Origin: Gammaproteobacteria bacterium
Lineage (GTDB): Bacteria > Pseudomonadota > Gammaproteobacteria > SZUA-140
Length of the DNA: 7,740 nucleotides
Reading direction: 5' to 3'
NCBI GenBank assembly: GCA_026982145.1
Contig: JALSHQ010000400.1
Span: 1 to 7,740 of the forward strand
In this document: positions 6,277-7,740 of the stretch, piece by piece
Numbering within the stretch: the first letter of the stretch is position 1
How the letters are laid out: every line of letters begins with the position of its first letter
The notes under the pieces: generated by a model
Database searches by the model: none
Seen by the model: only the letters and a program-made list of their open reading frames with translations
Told to the model about the DNA's origin: nothing
Program-made: the position numbers and the translations under genes

Positions 6277-7500
6277 TCACCCCCCATCAGGTATTGCAAA
6301 TAATACAACTAGCAGCAGTAAAATAGCCATTAAGGAAAAGCCAATACTTTGAAAAAAGTGGCTGCGTCCACGTGCCGCTAGCAGTGCTACAAAACATTGC
6401 AACAGGTAATAAAGTGCGAAGGCACGCGATGCAATGGTGATGATTTCAAAGATACTGGCCGACCAAACCAATACAATCGCCACCCCTGCCACCAAAAGAT
6501 AGCCGTGTTCGGGCGTTAAGCGGCGACGGCTAAATTCAGAAAGCAACCCACCGGAACCGGCTGTATCTGCCACGGCTGCACTAAACTGGCTCATCACCGC
6601 CGCCACAATCAACATTGCTGGCAAGACCACGGCCACCATTGCTGAGAGCTCTATGATCGCAGTTTCATCACGCGAGTCATGAAAATCACCCAGCAGCGGT
6701 AACGACAAGCCAATAAATAGTAAGTAGATCACTGCCGAAATTATCTGCGCGTAACGCATGGTGCGAATGCGCATCTCGGCGTCATATTTTGCGCCTAAAT
6801 AACGCGACGTTTCGAAGCCTTGAATGATCAATAAGATCCCAGCCAGCAACTGCAGTGAATAGACCCAGTCATCCACCGACCTAGAGCCGATGTCGCGCTC
6901 AGCCTGCACCAACCAGTTAATATCAAACCAGGCAAAGCCCACCAGCAACGACGCAATGATCGCCAGTTTGATATTAACGGCAACCTTTTCCATGCTCTCC
7001 AGTCCGCCCAGACCCCGCCATTTTCCGATGAGTGCGATAAGCAGTAGTATCGCGGTAGTAATGCTATTGGCCAAAAACTCACTCTCTATCTCCAGAGCAC
7101 GCAGCAAGAATGAAGCGAGCAGGCGCAGATAGAATGCAACAGAGATCACATAGGCAATGCTCAACACCAACCCTGAAAATCGCTCAATGGAAAACATTAA
7201 CTTAACTGCGTGATTTGAACACGTGGATACCGTATCCAGCAGTGGCTCCGCATAGCGGATGTTATAACGAATGACCCCGCCAATGCCGTAGGCAATCAAC
7301 ACAATGCCTGCTATCGCCACTAGCGCCCAACTGCTGACCGCATGCGCCAGCAGTGGTGCTGCGACTAAAAAGCCGCTACCGATAATCGATGCCAGCGGTG
7401 TGACCGTTGCTTGCCAATCACGCGACTGGTTCAGCCAAGGGCGAAAGAGTATTGCGATGGTCGCCATCGCAACGGCAATCAGTAGCGCATTCTCAAACAT
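6277..7500 (-). CDS. Polytopic membrane protein, probable APC-superfamily (LeuT-fold) permease
   Basis: The 407-residue product is almost entirely hydrophobic, with about 12 predicted helices: roughly 4-20, 32-52, 57-76, 108-132, 143-160, 173-195, 214-232, 249-270, 283-303, 332-350, 352-375 and 384-403. I do not recognise a named family. The second helix carries IIGSGFLVAAP, like the unwound GSG of APC transporter TM1. The seventh ends in IQGFETSRYLGAKYD, like the GFE segment of APC TM6. The VNIKLAIIASLLVGFA helix resembles APC TM5. This suggests a LeuT-type core with one extra N-terminal helix, moving an amino acid or other small solute, possibly coupled to an ion; the substrate is unknown. 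ATG 7500 overlaps the upstream kinase stop by 8 nt and has no Shine-Dalgarno of its own, so translation probably depends on coupling. Its TGA lies 1 nt before the ATPase start. It could also be an ATPase partner or regulator; nothing in the sequence decides this. Confidence 0.6.
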   Translation of the reverse strand: MFENALLIAVAMATIAILFRPWLNQSRDWQATVTPLASIIGSGFLVAAPLLAHAVSSWALVAIAGIVLIAYGIGGVIRYNIRYAEPLLDTVSTCSNHAVKLMFSIERFSGLVLSIAYVISVAFYLRLLASFLLRALEIESEFLANSITTAILLLIALIGKWRGLGGLESMEKVAVNIKLAIIASLLVGFAWFDINWLVQAERDIGSRSVDDWVYSLQLLAGILLIIQGFETSRYLGAKYDAEMRIRTMRYAQIISAVIYLLFIGLSLPLLGDFHDSRDETAIIELSAMVAVVLPAMLIVAAVMSQFSAAVADTAGSGGLLSEFSRRRLTPEHGYLLVAGVAIVLVWSASIFEIITIASRAFALYYLLQCFVALLAARGRSHFFQSIGFSLMAILLLLVVLFAIPDGG

Positions 7501-7740
7501 GGTGAAACAGATCTAGCGCAGATCGAGCCATCGCACTGGCCTCATCCACCACCATCACCCACACTTCACTCCGGCTACCAACGGCGCTAATACAAGCCTC
7601 TTTTCCTTGGGCCTCTTTATTTTTATCTGCGTCCAATGAGAGTCCTAACCATTCCATGCCGCTAATAATTCTCCCCCTCACCTGAGCACTATTCATCCCC
7701 ACGCCGCCACCAATCAGAATGGCATCTACCCCACCCAGTA
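7493..7740 (-). CDS. ackA: Acetate kinase family protein, C-terminal fragment with a changed GIGEN motif (5' end outside the window)
   Basis: The minus-strand frame is open from the edge to TGA at 7495-7493 and gives 81 residues. It includes GVDAILIGGGVGMNSAQVRG, then MEWLGLSLDAD, ISAVGSRSEVWVM, DEASAMA and a C-terminal tail. This is the C-terminus of the acetate kinase family (ASKHA fold), which catalyses acetyl phosphate + ADP to acetate + ATP in the cytosol. The usual block is D-A-I-V-F-T-G-G-I-G-E-N-S; here F, T, I and E become I, G, V and M. The Glu corresponds to E384 of the Methanosarcina enzyme, reported as essential and placed near the Mg-ATP site. GTG 7702 is an internal valine codon, not the start. 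The gene overlaps the permease by 8 nt and so heads the block seen here. Activity is uncertain because of the Glu change and because the rest of the protein is not visible. Confidence 0.88.
   Translation of the reverse strand, partial: LGGVDAILIGGGVGMNSAQVRGRIISGMEWLGLSLDADKNKEAQGKEACISAVGSRSEVWVMVVDEASAMARSALDLFHHV

Noticed and set aside
6276..6308. Upstream ATGs (6287, 6308) for the P-type ATPase
   Set aside because: Neither has a Shine-Dalgarno. ATG 6275 follows GGGGTGAG and the permease stop in a typical coupled junction.
6828..7082. Minus-strand open frame in a second frame within the permease gene
   Set aside because: It is a same-strand out-of-frame shadow: Trp- and Cys-rich translation with no start signal, while the permease frame gives coherent membrane helices.
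7493..7702. A separate small protein starting at GTG 7702
   Set aside because: The frame is open beyond 7702 to the window edge and the upstream codons give GVDAILIGGG, continuous with the acetate kinase C-terminus. The GTG is an internal valine.

Overview
The window reads as a stretch of gammaproteobacterial-type chromosome: moderate base composition, dense packing, Shine-Dalgarno-led starts, and an MtfA-type peptidase that aligns well with the enterobacterial protein as I remember it. I cannot name the genus. There is no sign of RNA genes, IS elements, CRISPR or prophage.

Layout. At the left edge the first 32 codons of a gene on the minus strand (1-98) encode the start of an MBL-fold/beta-CASP metallohydrolase. 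A short divergent promoter region (99-205) separates it from a plus-strand MtfA-like zinc peptidase gene (206-1009). The rest (1040-7740) is one tightly packed minus-strand block. In order of transcription it holds the 3' end of an acetate-kinase-family gene (7493-7740, continuing past the window), an APC-like integral membrane permease (6277-7500, overlapping the kinase gene by 8 nt), a P2-type cation-transporting ATPase (3525-6275, 1 nt after the permease stop), and a full-length phosphoketolase (1040-3457, 67 nt further on). The block converges on mtfA with a gap of only 30 nt.

How the genes may work together. Phosphoketolase cleaves xylulose 5-phosphate (and/or fructose 6-phosphate) to acetyl phosphate, and acetate kinase normally turns acetyl phosphate plus ADP into acetate plus ATP. 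These two genes bracket a P-type ion pump and a permease in what looks like a translationally coupled operon. The inference is a unit that links a sugar-phosphate/acetyl-phosphate bypass to ion or solute transport.

Three things deserve a second look. The kinase carries Met where acetate kinases have the conserved, catalytically important Glu of the GIGEN motif. The ATPase has neutral residues at two positions that are acidic in SERCA-type Ca2+ pumps, so its ion is probably not handled in the classical Ca2+ manner. A perfect 10-bp inverted repeat sits exactly between the ATPase stop codon and the phosphoketolase ribosome binding site.
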